64,000 nt of DNA from Vitreoscilla stercoraria DSM 513 (GTDB lineage Bacteria > Pseudomonadota > Gammaproteobacteria > Burkholderiales > Neisseriaceae). This document shows, piece after piece, positions 45,479-55,555 of the stretch (the first letter of the stretch is position 1; every line of letters begins with the position of its first letter). Below the pieces are notes generated by a model that saw nothing but the letters and a program-made list of their open reading frames with translations, was not told the DNA's origin and made no database searches. The stretch is from contig NZ_KB908030.1 in assembly GCF_000382305.1 (NCBI RefSeq), positions 13,454 to 77,453 on the forward strand, in the 5' to 3' direction. A program made the position numbers and the translations under genes.

Positions 45479-46585
45479 TTATTGTAAACTTTGAGTAATG
45501 GCAGCTAAGCGTGCAGTGTGTATGGTATTGGCAATCATGCGTTTGTCTTCACATTGTAAAGCCAATTGGGCAGTGTTGACTGCCAAACAAGCCGCCAGTG
45601 CTTGTGGCCAAACCGATGGTGGTGGAGTTTGTGATGTGAGGGCAGCAAGTGTGATACAGGTTTGCCACAATTGTTGCCAGCGTTCAGGTCGTCGCCATAC
45701 ATCACAACGTTGGAATACTGACAATATTTGTTCGGCACTTAAAATCTCTGTTTGCATGAGTATTGGATAAGCGTCCTGTAAAATATTGGCAGCGTCAGCA
45801 CAATCTTTTGGCACTCGCAATGATTGGTGAATGGTTTGTAAAGGTGGGGGCAGGTGCAAACACAATATCGCATAACTCATGCTTAAATGTTGATATGGAC
45901 TGAAGCCTTGTAAATTTTGCAAAGTGTTTTGCCACAAATCAGGCGCTTGCTGTTGCAAAGTATCAGCGGCCTGTAAAATTTTATGCAGCGCATGGCTGTG
46001 TGACAACACTTCAAAAAAGCGTTGTGGCTGCGGCTCTAACAAGGCTTTGGACAATTCTTGCCATACCCGTTCGGGAACCAATGCATCGACTTCGCCTGCA
46101 TCAACCATCTTTTGCATCAAAACCATGGTTTCGGCAGCCACTTGAAAATCAAAGCGAGCGGCAAAACGACCAACGCGTAAAATGCGCACAGGGTCTTCGC
46201 TAAACGCGGCGCTGACATGGCGCAACATACCTGCGTGCAAATCTTGTTGCCCCAAATAGGGGTCGGTGATGTTGCCATCGGCATCTTGAGCCATGGCATT
46301 GATGGTCAAATCGCGTCTTTGTAAATCTTGTTCTAAGGTGACATCGACCGCGGTATTGAATTGAAAACCATGATAACCTGCGCCAATTTTGCGCTCGGTA
46401 CGCGCCAAAGCATATTCTTCTCGGCTTTTGGGATGTAAAAACACCGGAAAATCTTTGCCTACCGCTTCAAAACCCAAATCCAGCATTTCTTGTGGCGTGG
46501 CACCGACCACTACCCAATCCTTGTCTTTTATGGGCAAACCTAATAAGCCATCTCTGACGGCACCGCCTACCAAATACACCTGCAT
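45479..46585 (-). CDS. cca: CCA-adding tRNA nucleotidyltransferase
   Basis: This 368-residue class II nucleotidyltransferase adds or repairs the CCA end of tRNA. It has the catalytic core [10 protein letters not shown] with DKDWVV, the [15 protein letters not shown] motif ([11 protein letters not shown]), and [16 protein letters not shown]. coli Cca is about 410 residues with a C-terminal HD domain; here the C-terminus is shorter and no HD motif is visible, so the phosphohydrolase activity is probably absent. ATG 46585 is preceded by AGGAA; an ATG at 46591 is an alternative. Confidence 0.92.
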   Translation of the reverse strand: MQVYLVGGAVRDGLLGLPIKDKDWVVVGATPQEMLDLGFEAVGKDFPVFLHPKSREEYALARTERKIGAGYHGFQFNTAVDVTLEQDLQRRDLTINAMAQDADGNITDPYLGQQDLHAGMLRHVSAAFSEDPVRILRVGRFAARFDFQVAAETMVLMQKMVDAGEVDALVPERVWQELSKALLEPQPQRFFEVLSHSHALHKILQAADTLQQQAPDLWQNTLQNLQGFSPYQHLSMSYAILCLHLPPPLQTIHQSLRVPKDCADAANILQDAYPILMQTEILSAEQILSVFQRCDVWRRPERWQQLWQTCITLAALTSQTPPPSVWPQALAACLAVNTAQLALQCEDKRMIANTIHTARLAAITQSLQ

Positions 46586-46837
46586 GGTCATTCCTATATA
46601 TACTCAAAGTATGAAAACATCTTAGCACACCTGTATTTTATGCAAAAATAATCTATTTTTTGCAGAAAACAGCAAAAACTGCCGATATCTGCCAAATTAC
46701 CTTGGTGAATTGGTTAAATTCATTTTAATTATGCAAAAATTTGTGCTATTTTCCCTAGCTGATTGAACGTGAAAAAATGGCTCGTTTTGATAGCCATAGG
46801 AATAAATAACCATAAAGCACAGAAGAAGGAGCAAATT

Positions 46838-47773
46838 TTGACATCGGAAATTTTCATGCAATTGCTGTTAAACGGGCTTGTTGTTGGCTCGATTTACGGT
46901 TTGATTGCACTTGGCTATACCATGGTGTATGGCATTATGGGTTTAATCAACTTCGCCCATGGTGAAGTGGTTATGTTTGGCGGCATGATTTGTATCAGTA
47001 TTCTGTCTGCGTTTATCAGTATGGGCATCGATTTGCCTGGTTTTGCCATGGTGTTGTTGGCCATGATTTGTACCATTCCTGTGTGTATGGCTTTGGGCTT
47101 CAGTATGGAGTTGATCGCATACCGTCCACTGCGTAAGGCGCCGCGTTTGGCACCTTTGATTACGGCCATTGGTTTGTCAATTGTATTGCAACAAGTGGCC
47201 GTGATTATTTGGGGCACTTCTTATGTGAAATTCCCTGCTGTTTTAGACCACACGCCCATTAACATCATGGGCGCAGTCGTAACCAAAATTCAAATTTTGA
47301 TTGTGGTTTTGTGTTTTGCGGTGATGTTTGGCATGTTGGCCTTGGTGAACAAAACCAAATTGGGTCGCGCTATGCGTTCGACCAGCCAAAAACCTGATGT
47401 GGCTCGTTTGATGGGCGTAAACGTGAACTGGATCATTTCTTTGACCTTTATGTTGGGTTCAGGTTTGGGTGCCATCGCTGGCGTGATGCATGCTGCCAAT
47501 TATGATCAAATCCATTACACCACTGGTTTTATGATTGGCTTGAAAGCATTCTGTGCGGCTGTTTTAGGCGGTATTGGTAATTTGACAGGCGCTGTGGTGG
47601 GCGGCTTGGTTTTGGGCATTGCAGAGAGCTTTTTTGCAGGCACGATTTCCAATATTACCAATGGCTTTTTGGGTTCCAATTACCAAGACATCTTCTCGTT
47701 CTTCGTGTTGATTATGGTATTGGTATTCCGTCCAAGCGGTTTGTTGGGCGAAAAACAAGCTGACCGTGCGTAA
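46838..47773 (+). CDS. livH: Branched-chain amino acid ABC transporter permease LivH
   Basis: This 311-residue permease has the LivH pattern: LLLNGLVVGSIYGLIALGYTMVYGI, INFAHGEVVMFG and the coupling region AVLGGIGNLTGAVVGG. It forms the inner-membrane channel with LivM. The start was set at TTG 46838, six bases after AGAAGGAG; the upstream frame to 46763 is not family-like. It heads the livHMGF operon. No binding-protein gene (livK/livJ) is in the cluster. Confidence 0.92.
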   Translation: MTSEIFMQLLLNGLVVGSIYGLIALGYTMVYGIMGLINFAHGEVVMFGGMICISILSAFISMGIDLPGFAMVLLAMICTIPVCMALGFSMELIAYRPLRKAPRLAPLITAIGLSIVLQQVAVIIWGTSYVKFPAVLDHTPINIMGAVVTKIQILIVVLCFAVMFGMLALVNKTKLGRAMRSTSQKPDVARLMGVNVNWIISLTFMLGSGLGAIAGVMHAANYDQIHYTTGFMIGLKAFCAAVLGGIGNLTGAVVGGLVLGIAESFFAGTISNITNGFLGSNYQDIFSFFVLIMVLVFRPSGLLGEKQADRA

Positions 47774-47784
47774 AGGGGGAAAAG

Positions 47785-48879
47785 ATGACAAAAAATAATC
47801 CCGCCTTGAATATAGGCATTAACATCGCTTTATTGGCTGCTTTAGTGGTCTTGCCATTCATCATTGGTACTTCATTTGGCAATTCATGGGTGAACTTGCT
47901 TAACTTCGCCTTGATTTACGTCATGCTGGCTTTGGGTTTGAACTTGGTAGTGGGTTTTGCAGGTTTGCTCGATTTGGGTTATGTGGCGTTTTATGCAGTC
48001 GGTGCTTACACGTTTGCTTTGCTGGCCTCGCCACATTTTGGCATCCATTGGCCTTGGTATGTCACCATTCCGATTGGTGCCTTGCTCGCTGGTTTGTGCG
48101 GCATTATGTTGGGTACGCCGGTATTGCGTTTGAAGGGCGACTATTTGGCAATTGTGACTTTGGGCTTTGGTGAAATCATTCGAATTTTCATGAATAATTT
48201 GAGCCAACCTGTCAACATTACCAACGGTCCCCAAGGCATCAGTGCCATTGATCCTATCATGTTTGGCGATTACAAATTAAGCTCAGGCATCGACATTTTT
48301 GGTCAGTCGTATCCTAAAGCGTATGCTTACTATTATTTGTTCTTGTTATTGGCTGCTTTGACAGTGCTTTTTTGTAGCCGCTTGCAACACTCGCGTATTG
48401 GTCGTGCTTGGGAAGCGATGCGTGAAGACGATGTGGCTGCACAAGCGATGGGTATTAACATTCGCAACATGAAATTGTTGGCATTCTCTTTGGGCGCTTT
48501 GAGCGGTGGTATGGCAGGTGGCTTGTTTGCTTCGTATCAACGCTTCGTATCGCCTGAATCGTTTGTGTTGCTTGAATCTATCATGATTTTGTGTATGGTG
48601 GTTTTGGGCGGTATGGGCAATATTCGCGGTGTGATTGTTGGTGCAATTTTGATTACTTTTATTCCTGAAGTTTTGCGTGAATTTGCTGAGCCTGTGCAAA
48701 TGATGTTGTTGGGTAAAGTGGTATTGCCAACTGAGAATGTGCGCATGTTGGTATTTGGCTTGGCGTTGATTTTGATGATGTTGTTGCGTCCACAAGGTTT
48801 GTTGCCGGGTAAACGCCGTGCTTCAGGCTTCAAAGTGGCACAAAATACATCTGCATCCAAACCAACAGGAGACGCATAA
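47785..48879 (+). CDS. livM: Branched-chain amino acid ABC transporter permease LivM
   Basis: This 364-residue permease has the LivM blocks ALGLNLVVGFAGLLDLGYVAFYAVGAY, RLKGDYLAIVTLGFGEIIRI and RAWEAMREDDVAAQAMGIN with multiple membrane segments. It lies 11 bp after livH (site AAAGGGGG) and 0 bp before livG, whose ATG directly follows its TAA. Confidence 0.93.
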   Translation: MTKNNPALNIGINIALLAALVVLPFIIGTSFGNSWVNLLNFALIYVMLALGLNLVVGFAGLLDLGYVAFYAVGAYTFALLASPHFGIHWPWYVTIPIGALLAGLCGIMLGTPVLRLKGDYLAIVTLGFGEIIRIFMNNLSQPVNITNGPQGISAIDPIMFGDYKLSSGIDIFGQSYPKAYAYYYLFLLLAALTVLFCSRLQHSRIGRAWEAMREDDVAAQAMGINIRNMKLLAFSLGALSGGMAGGLFASYQRFVSPESFVLLESIMILCMVVLGGMGNIRGVIVGAILITFIPEVLREFAEPVQMMLLGKVVLPTENVRMLVFGLALILMMLLRPQGLLPGKRRASGFKVAQNTSASKPTGDA

Positions 48880-49650
48880 ATGTCTGAAACATTATTGAGC
48901 ATCAATGGCATCGTCAAACGCTTTGGTGGTTTGACTGCTTTGAATGAAGTAGGCTTGTCAATCAACAAAGGTGAAATTTATGGTTTGATTGGTCCTAATG
49001 GCGCGGGTAAAACCACTTTGTTCAACGTGCTGACAGGTCTTTATATGCCTGATGAAGGGCAGTTCAACTTTGATGGTCATAATTTGTTCCGTGTTAAACC
49101 TGACCGTGTGGTGAAAGCAGGCATTGCGCGTACGTTTCAAAACATTCGTTTGTTTGGAGAAATGACGGCTTTGGAAAATGTCATGGTAGGTCGTCATACT
49201 CGCAGCAAAGCCAATGCCATTGGTGCTGTATTTCGCACGCCTGCTGCCAAACGTGAAGAGCAAGAGATTTTGCAAAAATCTTATGATTTGCTCAAATACG
49301 TGGGCATTGAAGATGTGATTGATGAGCAAGCTTGCAATTTGTCTTATGGTCATCAACGCCGTTTGGAAATCGCGCGTGCTTTGGCGTGTGAGCCAAAACT
49401 ATTGGCTTTGGATGAACCTGCGGCAGGCATGAACCCATCTGAAACCGAGGGTTTAAAAGAGTTGATGAGTAAAATCCGCGACGATGGTGTGACCATTTTG
49501 TTGATTGAACACGATGTGAAATTGATGATGGAATTGTGCGACCGTATCGCGGTTTTGGATTATGGTCAAAAAATTGCCGAAGGTTTACCAGAAGAAATCC
49601 GTACCAACCCGCGCGTGATTGAAGCGTATTTGGGAGCTGCACACGAATGA
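48880..49650 (+). CDS. livG: Branched-chain amino acid ABC transporter ATPase LivG
   Basis: This 256-residue ATPase has Walker A GPNGAGKTT, the LivG-type IARTFQNIRLF, signature LSYGHQRRLEIARAL, Walker B LALDEPAAGMNP and H-loop IEHD. It powers LivHM together with LivF. The ATG immediately follows the livM stop; the gene overlaps livF by 4 bp. Confidence 0.94.
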   Translation: MSETLLSINGIVKRFGGLTALNEVGLSINKGEIYGLIGPNGAGKTTLFNVLTGLYMPDEGQFNFDGHNLFRVKPDRVVKAGIARTFQNIRLFGEMTALENVMVGRHTRSKANAIGAVFRTPAAKREEQEILQKSYDLLKYVGIEDVIDEQACNLSYGHQRRLEIARALACEPKLLALDEPAAGMNPSETEGLKELMSKIRDDGVTILLIEHDVKLMMELCDRIAVLDYGQKIAEGLPEEIRTNPRVIEAYLGAAHE

Positions 49651-50357
49651 GTATTTTGAAAATTGAGAATTTGAATGTCAATTACGGTGGTATTCAGGCC
49701 GTATCGGATTTGAATTTGCACATTGAGCAAGGCGAGTTGGTGACTTTGATTGGTGCCAATGGCGCGGGTAAAACCACCACTTTGCGTACCATTACTGGTT
49801 TGGTGAAACCCAAATCAGGTACTTTGTTATACCAAGACCAAGACATTCGCAAAACCGAAGTGCATAATTTTGTGCGTCAAGGTTTGGTGATGGTGCCTGA
49901 AGGTCGCGGTATTTTTCCTAAGTTGACCGTGTTGGAAAACTTGGAGATGGGTGCATATTACCGCCATGACCATGCTGCTATCAAAGATGAAATCGATCAT
50001 GTGATGCAATTGTTTCCACGCTTGAAAGAGCGTGCGACGCAATTGGCAGGAACGCTTTCAGGTGGTGAACAGCAAATGGTCGCAATGGGCCGGGCGATGT
50101 TGTCTAAGCCTAAACTGCTGTTGCTTGATGAGCCGTCTATGGGTTTGGCGCCCATCATTGTGCAGCAAATTTTTGACATCATTCAAACCATTCACAGCCA
50201 AGGCGTGACCATTTTGTTGGTAGAACAAAACGCCAAATTGGCTTTGCAAATTTCAGATCGCGGTTATGTGATGGAAAGTGGCAAAGTGACGATGGCAGAC
50301 AAAGCCGATGTCTTATTGAACGACCCGCGCATCTTGAGCGCATATTTGGGTGGTTAA
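49647..50357 (+). CDS. livF: Branched-chain amino acid ABC transporter ATPase LivF
   Basis: This 236-residue ATPase has Walker A GANGAGKTT, the LivF hallmark VPEGRGIFPKLTVLENLEMG, signature LSGGEQQMVAMGRAM and Walker B LLLDEPSMGLAP. It is the last gene of the liv operon and is followed by a terminator made of two uptake words. Confidence 0.94.
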   Translation: MSILKIENLNVNYGGIQAVSDLNLHIEQGELVTLIGANGAGKTTTLRTITGLVKPKSGTLLYQDQDIRKTEVHNFVRQGLVMVPEGRGIFPKLTVLENLEMGAYYRHDHAAIKDEIDHVMQLFPRLKERATQLAGTLSGGEQQMVAMGRAMLSKPKLLLLDEPSMGLAPIIVQQIFDIIQTIHSQGVTILLVEQNAKLALQISDRGYVMESGKVTMADKADVLLNDPRILSAYLGG

Positions 50358-50374
50358 GCCTATGTGAAGCCTAT

Positions 50375-50408
50375 AAGCGTCCTGTAAAGTTTACAGGACG
50401 CTTTTTTT
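50375..50408 (+). terminator. Paired-DUS terminator after livF
   Basis: AAGCGTCCTGTAAA and TTTACAGGACGCTT pair with a 1-nt centre and run into seven T. It is one of the clearest terminators of this class. Confidence 0.85.
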
Positions 50409-50537
50409 GCGTTGCAGCAATTACCCGTATAAATATAGTTTTTTCATAAATGATTCGGTTATACTGAAAAACCAATCATGATAAAACAGACTGATAGCAT
50501 GGATACAGTCGATAACAAAAAAAGCAAGGAAGCGAAT

Positions 50538-51011
50538 ATGGAAACCAAGACCTTGAACACAGCGTTTGATGTGCAAGACAAAAATCTACAACAATTGGTG
50601 GCTTTGGCCACGCAAGCACATGAAGGTCAAGTTGATAAAAATGGTGTGGATTATATTCACCATCCCGTCAGCGTTGCCAATCATTATTACCGTTTGTTTG
50701 GTCAAGATTATGCTGGCATCGCCACAGCTTTATTGCATGATACTTTAGAAGATACTTCTTTGAGCGCGCATGATTTGAGTGCTTATGTCCCGCAAACCAT
50801 TATTTATTCAATTTCCTTATTGACTAAAAACAAAGGTACGGATTATTTAGAATATGTTAAAAATCTGATTGCCACAGGCGATAAAACGGCCATTCGGGTT
50901 AAATATTGCGATTTGCTGCACAATACTGACCCCAATCGTGGCAGTGAACCGCCTGCGCACAAAGCAGCTTTATACCAACAAGCGTTGAATCTTTTACGTG
51001 AGCATGTTTGA
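50538..51011 (+). CDS. Small HD-domain alarmone hydrolase-like protein
   Basis: This 157-residue protein is a single HD domain resembling the (p)ppGpp hydrolase part of SpoT and MESH1. It shows AHEGQVDKNGVDYIHHPVSVA (HPxxVA), LLHDTLEDT (HD plus ED) and IRVKYCDLLHN (later metal or catalytic Asp). No synthetase, TGS or ACT domain is present. It could hydrolyse (p)ppGpp or a related nucleotide. ATG 50538 follows AAGGAAGC; the ATG at 50478 lacks a site. The neighbours (liv, trxB) give no further clue. Confidence 0.72.
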   Translation: METKTLNTAFDVQDKNLQQLVALATQAHEGQVDKNGVDYIHHPVSVANHYYRLFGQDYAGIATALLHDTLEDTSLSAHDLSAYVPQTIIYSISLLTKNKGTDYLEYVKNLIATGDKTAIRVKYCDLLHNTDPNRGSEPPAHKAALYQQALNLLREHV

Positions 51012-51032
51012 AATGAAAATCAGTAATGACCA

Positions 51033-51059
51033 AGCGTCCTGTAAAGTTTACAGGACGCT
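51033..51059. terminator. Paired-DUS hairpin
   Basis: AGCGTCCTGTAAA pairs with TTTACAGGACGCT with a 1-nt centre, after the HD gene. A second, unrelated hairpin follows immediately. Confidence 0.75.
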
Positions 51060-51062
51060 GAT

Positions 51063-51104
51063 AAACACAAAACGCTTAACCATTTGGTTAAGCGTTTTGT
51101 GTTT
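51063..51104. terminator. 20-bp perfect hairpin between convergent HD gene and trxB
   Basis: Arms at 51063-51082 and 51085-51104 are perfect complements around TT. The sequence starts AAACACAAAACGCTT and is not the uptake word. It lies 14 bp from the trxB stop and probably terminates trxB. Confidence 0.7.
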
Positions 51105-51118
51105 CAAATACCGAACAA

Positions 51119-52150
<1,032 letters not shown>

Positions 52151-52172
52151 CTAATTTATATAAGTAATCTAC

Positions 52173-53189
52173 TTATAGTGATGTCATTAATTCTTGTGCC
52201 GCCAAATACACAGACAACGGTGTCAATTGATTCAAGCAATTGGTATGTCCTAATGGACACACTCGCTCAAAACAAGGGCTGCAATCGAGGTTAAGACTAA
52301 CAATTTTGGCTTTTTGACTCAGTGGCGGTGTGTGGTGAGGACTAGATGAGCCAAACACACTGACCACCGGTGTACCGACGGCAGCGGCAACATGCATCAA
52401 GCCTGAATCGTTACAAACCACTACTTTGGCGGTCGCAATCAAATCAATGGCTTGGTCTATCTTGGTTTTACCACATAAATTGATGCATTGATTAAGGCTT
52501 AGTTGGTTGATTTGTTCGGCAATGTCATGGTCTTTTTGCGAGCCAATCAACCAAATTTGTTTGCCTTCTTTGATAAAGCGTTGTGCCAAATCCGCATAAT
52601 GTTCAGCAGGCCAGCGCTTGGCAGGACCATATTCAGCGCCAGGGCAGAACACGACGGCATCTTTGGTGCTCAATTGCAAATCTTGTAAGGTTTGCTGTTG
52701 TTGCGCATTGTTCACTTGCAACCGTGGGTAGGCAATGGGGCGTTGCAAAGCTTCGATAGGTGATTGTGCCAACTTAGCATAGCGTTCCACCATCAACGGC
52801 AAAGCCATTTCATCCAATTCGTGGATGTTGTTGAGTAAGCCGCGACGTGATTCGCCCAAAAAGCCTGTGCGACGTTTGATGCCACTGAAAAAAGGCACCA
52901 AAGCCGATTTTAATGAACCAGGCAAAACCACCACTTCTTGATAATGGTTTTTGGATAAAGCTCGACCTTCTCTAAAGCGTGCACGCAGTTTGACATCTCC
53001 ATGACCAAAAGGGTTGGTAATGATGTTGTTGACTTCGGGCATGCGACTGAAGACGGCTTTAGACCAATTGGCGGCATACACATCGATGATGGTATGGTCT
53101 TGACGTTGCTTTAAGCGAGCCAATAAAGGCTGGGTCATCACACAATCGCCTATCCATGAAGGTGCGATGACCAAGATGCGATACGTCAT
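52173..53189 (-). CDS. waaF: Lipopolysaccharide heptosyltransferase II
   Basis: This 338-residue GT9 enzyme transfers the second heptose to the LPS inner core. Seen: VIAPSWIGDCVMTQPLL at the N-terminus, FFSGIKRRTGFLGE, GAEYGPAKRWP, VVCNDSGLMHVAAAVGTPVVSVFG and the Cys-containing LDCSPCFERVCPLGH tail. It follows the zf-CHCC gene by 3 bp. The heptose-supply genes hldA and hldD lie 3-5 kb away on the other strand. Confidence 0.93.
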   Translation of the reverse strand: MTYRILVIAPSWIGDCVMTQPLLARLKQRQDHTIIDVYAANWSKAVFSRMPEVNNIITNPFGHGDVKLRARFREGRALSKNHYQEVVVLPGSLKSALVPFFSGIKRRTGFLGESRRGLLNNIHELDEMALPLMVERYAKLAQSPIEALQRPIAYPRLQVNNAQQQQTLQDLQLSTKDAVVFCPGAEYGPAKRWPAEHYADLAQRFIKEGKQIWLIGSQKDHDIAEQINQLSLNQCINLCGKTKIDQAIDLIATAKVVVCNDSGLMHVAAAVGTPVVSVFGSSSPHHTPPLSQKAKIVSLNLDCSPCFERVCPLGHTNCLNQLTPLSVYLAAQELMTSL

Positions 53190-53192
53190 GGT

Positions 53193-53381
53193 TTAGTGAT
53201 GACCGCCAGCTTCGCCTTCTAAACGGTAAACTGTACCGCAATATGGGCAACGGATGCTGCTGTTAGATTCGATAGGCAAAAACACACGAGGGTGATTGTT
53301 CCATAAAGCCACATCAGCAGTTGGGCAATGCAAAGGCAAATCATGAGGGGTAATGGTGATTACTTTTTCGTTGTTGCTCAT
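53193..53381 (-). CDS. zf-CHCC zinc-finger protein
   Basis: This 62-residue protein has HCP followed by RCPYCGTVYRL, the Cys/His pattern of the zf-CHCC family (also in mitochondrial NDUFS6). It is likely a small zinc protein of unknown role. ATG 53381 was preferred; AGGAACC lies 11 bp upstream. It precedes waaF by 3 bp. Confidence 0.8.
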   Translation of the reverse strand: MSNNEKVITITPHDLPLHCPTADVALWNNHPRVFLPIESNSSIRCPYCGTVYRLEGEAGGHH

Positions 53382-53432
53382 TTTAAAGTCGGTTCCTGTT
53401 TTGAAAATCAATGGTGACATTGAAAAATGTTT

Positions 53433-53696
53433 TTATTTGTCTGTCGCCGCCTCGATGGCCCAAGTGGCCTCTTGCCACGATGGACACGCCGATTTATCTA
53501 CAATGTGAAAAAACGCGCCATCATCGTAAAACCAAGCCGAAATTTTCGGTGTCATCAAAATCAGCCAAGCTTTGGCATAATTCCGACTGTATAACCGTGT
53601 ATTTCGTGCTTGTACAATCGCAGCATCTAATGCGTTACTCAGGCGTACATCGTCCCCATAAAAATAAATTTCATGCGGAAAAGTGACTATGTTCAT
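53433..53696 (-). CDS. Hypothetical protein
   Basis: This 87-residue protein has no signal or membrane segment and ends in AIEAATDK. It is rich in aromatic residues (KISAWFYDDGAFFHI). No family is recognised. It has a good ribosome site (GAGGA, 7 bp before the ATG) and lies 51 bp upstream of the zf-CHCC gene on the same strand, so a three-gene operon with waaF is plausible. Confidence 0.6.
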   Translation of the reverse strand: MNIVTFPHEIYFYGDDVRLSNALDAAIVQARNTRLYSRNYAKAWLILMTPKISAWFYDDGAFFHIVDKSACPSWQEATWAIEAATDK

Positions 53697-54006
53697 TTTG
53701 ATGTCCTCGCAGTGGTCACTGATAAGGGTGAGCTACATCGTGTGCATCCATCACAACACATCCAAGACTTCAGAATGTTGATGGCGTGGATTTGATTTAA
53801 ATCAAATGTGTGTTTAGCTCAGAATCAAAATGTCCATATTTAGTTCGATTATACACATGAACTTCAATGCGCCGCAAAGCCATATAGCATTGGCTTTGGT
53901 GCCTGATTGTGTTCAGGTGAAGCTTGTCATACATAGATGATACCTTAAAGTGTTAAAATCGTATAAACTGCGAAGCAAATAGAACTTTATTAAAAGGACA
54001 AGACCC
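53697..54006. other. Divergent intergenic region with FNR-type box
   Basis: This 310-bp region separates the minus-strand unknown gene from lapA. It holds a perfect FNR-type box at 53792 and possible promoter elements for lapA (TATACA near 53850). No further gene was found. Confidence 0.5.
53792..53805. promoter_or_regulatory. Candidate FNR-type binding site
   Basis: TTGATTTAAATCAA matches the FNR consensus TTGAT-N4-ATCAA at every fixed position. If TATACA near 53850 is the lapA -10 element, the box is centred near -62, a typical class I position. It could also act on the minus-strand gene. No FNR gene is in the window. Confidence 0.45.
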
Positions 54007-54348
54007 ATGCTTAAATGGCTTTCAATTGTCATGATGTTCATCGTTTTCATTGCTTTGTTGGCAGTGACTTTGGGCAATACTCACAGTGTTGACTTTAATT
54101 TGGTCGGTCTGCCGACTACCACTTGGCCATTGGTTGTGTTTTTATGGATGGCTTTTGTGATTGGTGCTTTGGTAGGTGTTTTATCGATGTTGGGTCGTTT
54201 GCTGCGTTTGCGCGGTGAAGCAGCTGATTTGAGTAAAAAATTGAAAAAAGCACAGCAAGCCAATGTTGATTTGCAAGCACAATTGGATCAGCAGGGCAAA
54301 CCAGTGGCCATGAATACGGCTGATGTGATTGTGCCTGTACAACCATAA
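54007..54348 (+). CDS. lapA: LapA family protein
   Basis: This 113-residue protein has two membrane segments (about residues 4-22 and 38-62) and a cytoplasmic coiled-coil tail, as in LapA (DUF1049). LapA works with LapB in the control of LpxC turnover and so of LPS synthesis. It lies 23 bp upstream of lapB; the lapA-lapB-pyrF order is also that of E. coli. Confidence 0.88.
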   Translation: MLKWLSIVMMFIVFIALLAVTLGNTHSVDFNLVGLPTTTWPLVVFLWMAFVIGALVGVLSMLGRLLRLRGEAADLSKKLKKAQQANVDLQAQLDQQGKPVAMNTADVIVPVQP

Positions 54349-54371
54349 AAAAGCCAAACAGAAAGTAAGAC

Positions 54372-55550
54372 ATGGATACAGCAGTATGGTGGTGGATTGT
54401 ACCGGTATGTTTGTTACCGGTATTTTTTGCCATGGGATGGTTCGCCGCACGGGTGGACATGAAAACCGTCCTGAAACAAGCCAAAACCGTCCCATCTGAT
54501 TTTTATGCAGGTGTGGATGCTTTGGTTGATAAAAACACCGATGTGGCAGTGCGTGCGTTTGGTGATGTGGTGGCCAAACAAGAAGGCTCGATCGAGTCTT
54601 ATGAATTGGCAGTGAGTATGGGCAAGTTATACCGCAATCGTGGTGAAAATGACAAAGCCATTGCCATGCATCAAAAATTGTTAGAATCGCCAGACTTGAT
54701 TGGAGAAAAACGCCAACGTGTTTTGTATGAGTTGGGACAAGATTTTCAAAATGCAGGTTTGGTTGATCGCGCTGAGCAAATTTTTCAAGATTTAAAAGAA
54801 GGCAATGCAGGCAAATTGGCGCGTGAGGTGTTGCTTAACATTTACCAACAAGACCGAGATTGGGAGCAGGCCATTGCCATTGCGCAAGAGTTAAGCCACG
54901 ATGCACAAACCTATCAATTTGAAATTGCACAGTTTTATTGTGAGTTGGCGCAGGCATCGTTGTTTCGTAGCCAATTTGAACAAGCCAAAAGTCACATTCA
55001 AAAAGCTTTGGATTACAATCGAAAATGCACGCGTGCCAATATGTTGCGTGGCGATGTGGCGATGGCGGAAAATCGTTTTCAGGATGCTATAGAGGCGTAT
55101 AGTGCCATCGAACAACAAAATCATGCTTATTTGAGCATGGTGGGTGAAAAAATATTCGATGCGTACCATGCACAAGGTCAAGCGGAACAAGGCTTGAATG
55201 TTTTGATTGGTTATATCCGTACTTTCCCGCAATTAGATTTGATTGATGTGATTTATGAAAAAGCTTTGATTTTGCGTGGCGAAAGCGAAGCGGCGTCGTT
55301 GGCGGCAGATTTGGTGCGTGTGAATCCTGATTTGCGTGGTGCTTACCGTTTGCTAGGCTTGCAATTGTCGACCTTAGACCCAGCTTGGCGTGCTGATGTG
55401 GACATGATGCGTGGTGTGGTGGGGCGTTATGCACGCAAAGCTTTGATGTACCGTTGTCGCCATTGTCATTTTAAATCTCAAGTGTTTTTCTGGCACTGTC
55501 CTGCTTGCAATAAGTGGGAAACCTTTACCCCAAATAAAATAGAAGTTTGA
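54372..55550 (+). CDS. lapB: Lipopolysaccharide assembly protein LapB
   Basis: This 392-residue protein has one N-terminal membrane segment, many TPR-like helices (for example LYELGQDFQNAGLVDRAEQIF) and a C-terminal rubredoxin-like zinc motif (YRCRHCHF and HCPACNKW). LapB guides FtsH to LpxC. All parts are intact. It overlaps the region just before pyrF. Confidence 0.93.
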   Translation: MDTAVWWWIVPVCLLPVFFAMGWFAARVDMKTVLKQAKTVPSDFYAGVDALVDKNTDVAVRAFGDVVAKQEGSIESYELAVSMGKLYRNRGENDKAIAMHQKLLESPDLIGEKRQRVLYELGQDFQNAGLVDRAEQIFQDLKEGNAGKLAREVLLNIYQQDRDWEQAIAIAQELSHDAQTYQFEIAQFYCELAQASLFRSQFEQAKSHIQKALDYNRKCTRANMLRGDVAMAENRFQDAIEAYSAIEQQNHAYLSMVGEKIFDAYHAQGQAEQGLNVLIGYIRTFPQLDLIDVIYEKALILRGESEAASLAADLVRVNPDLRGAYRLLGLQLSTLDPAWRADVDMMRGVVGRYARKALMYRCRHCHFKSQVFFWHCPACNKWETFTPNKIEV

Positions 55551-55555
55551 AGAAT

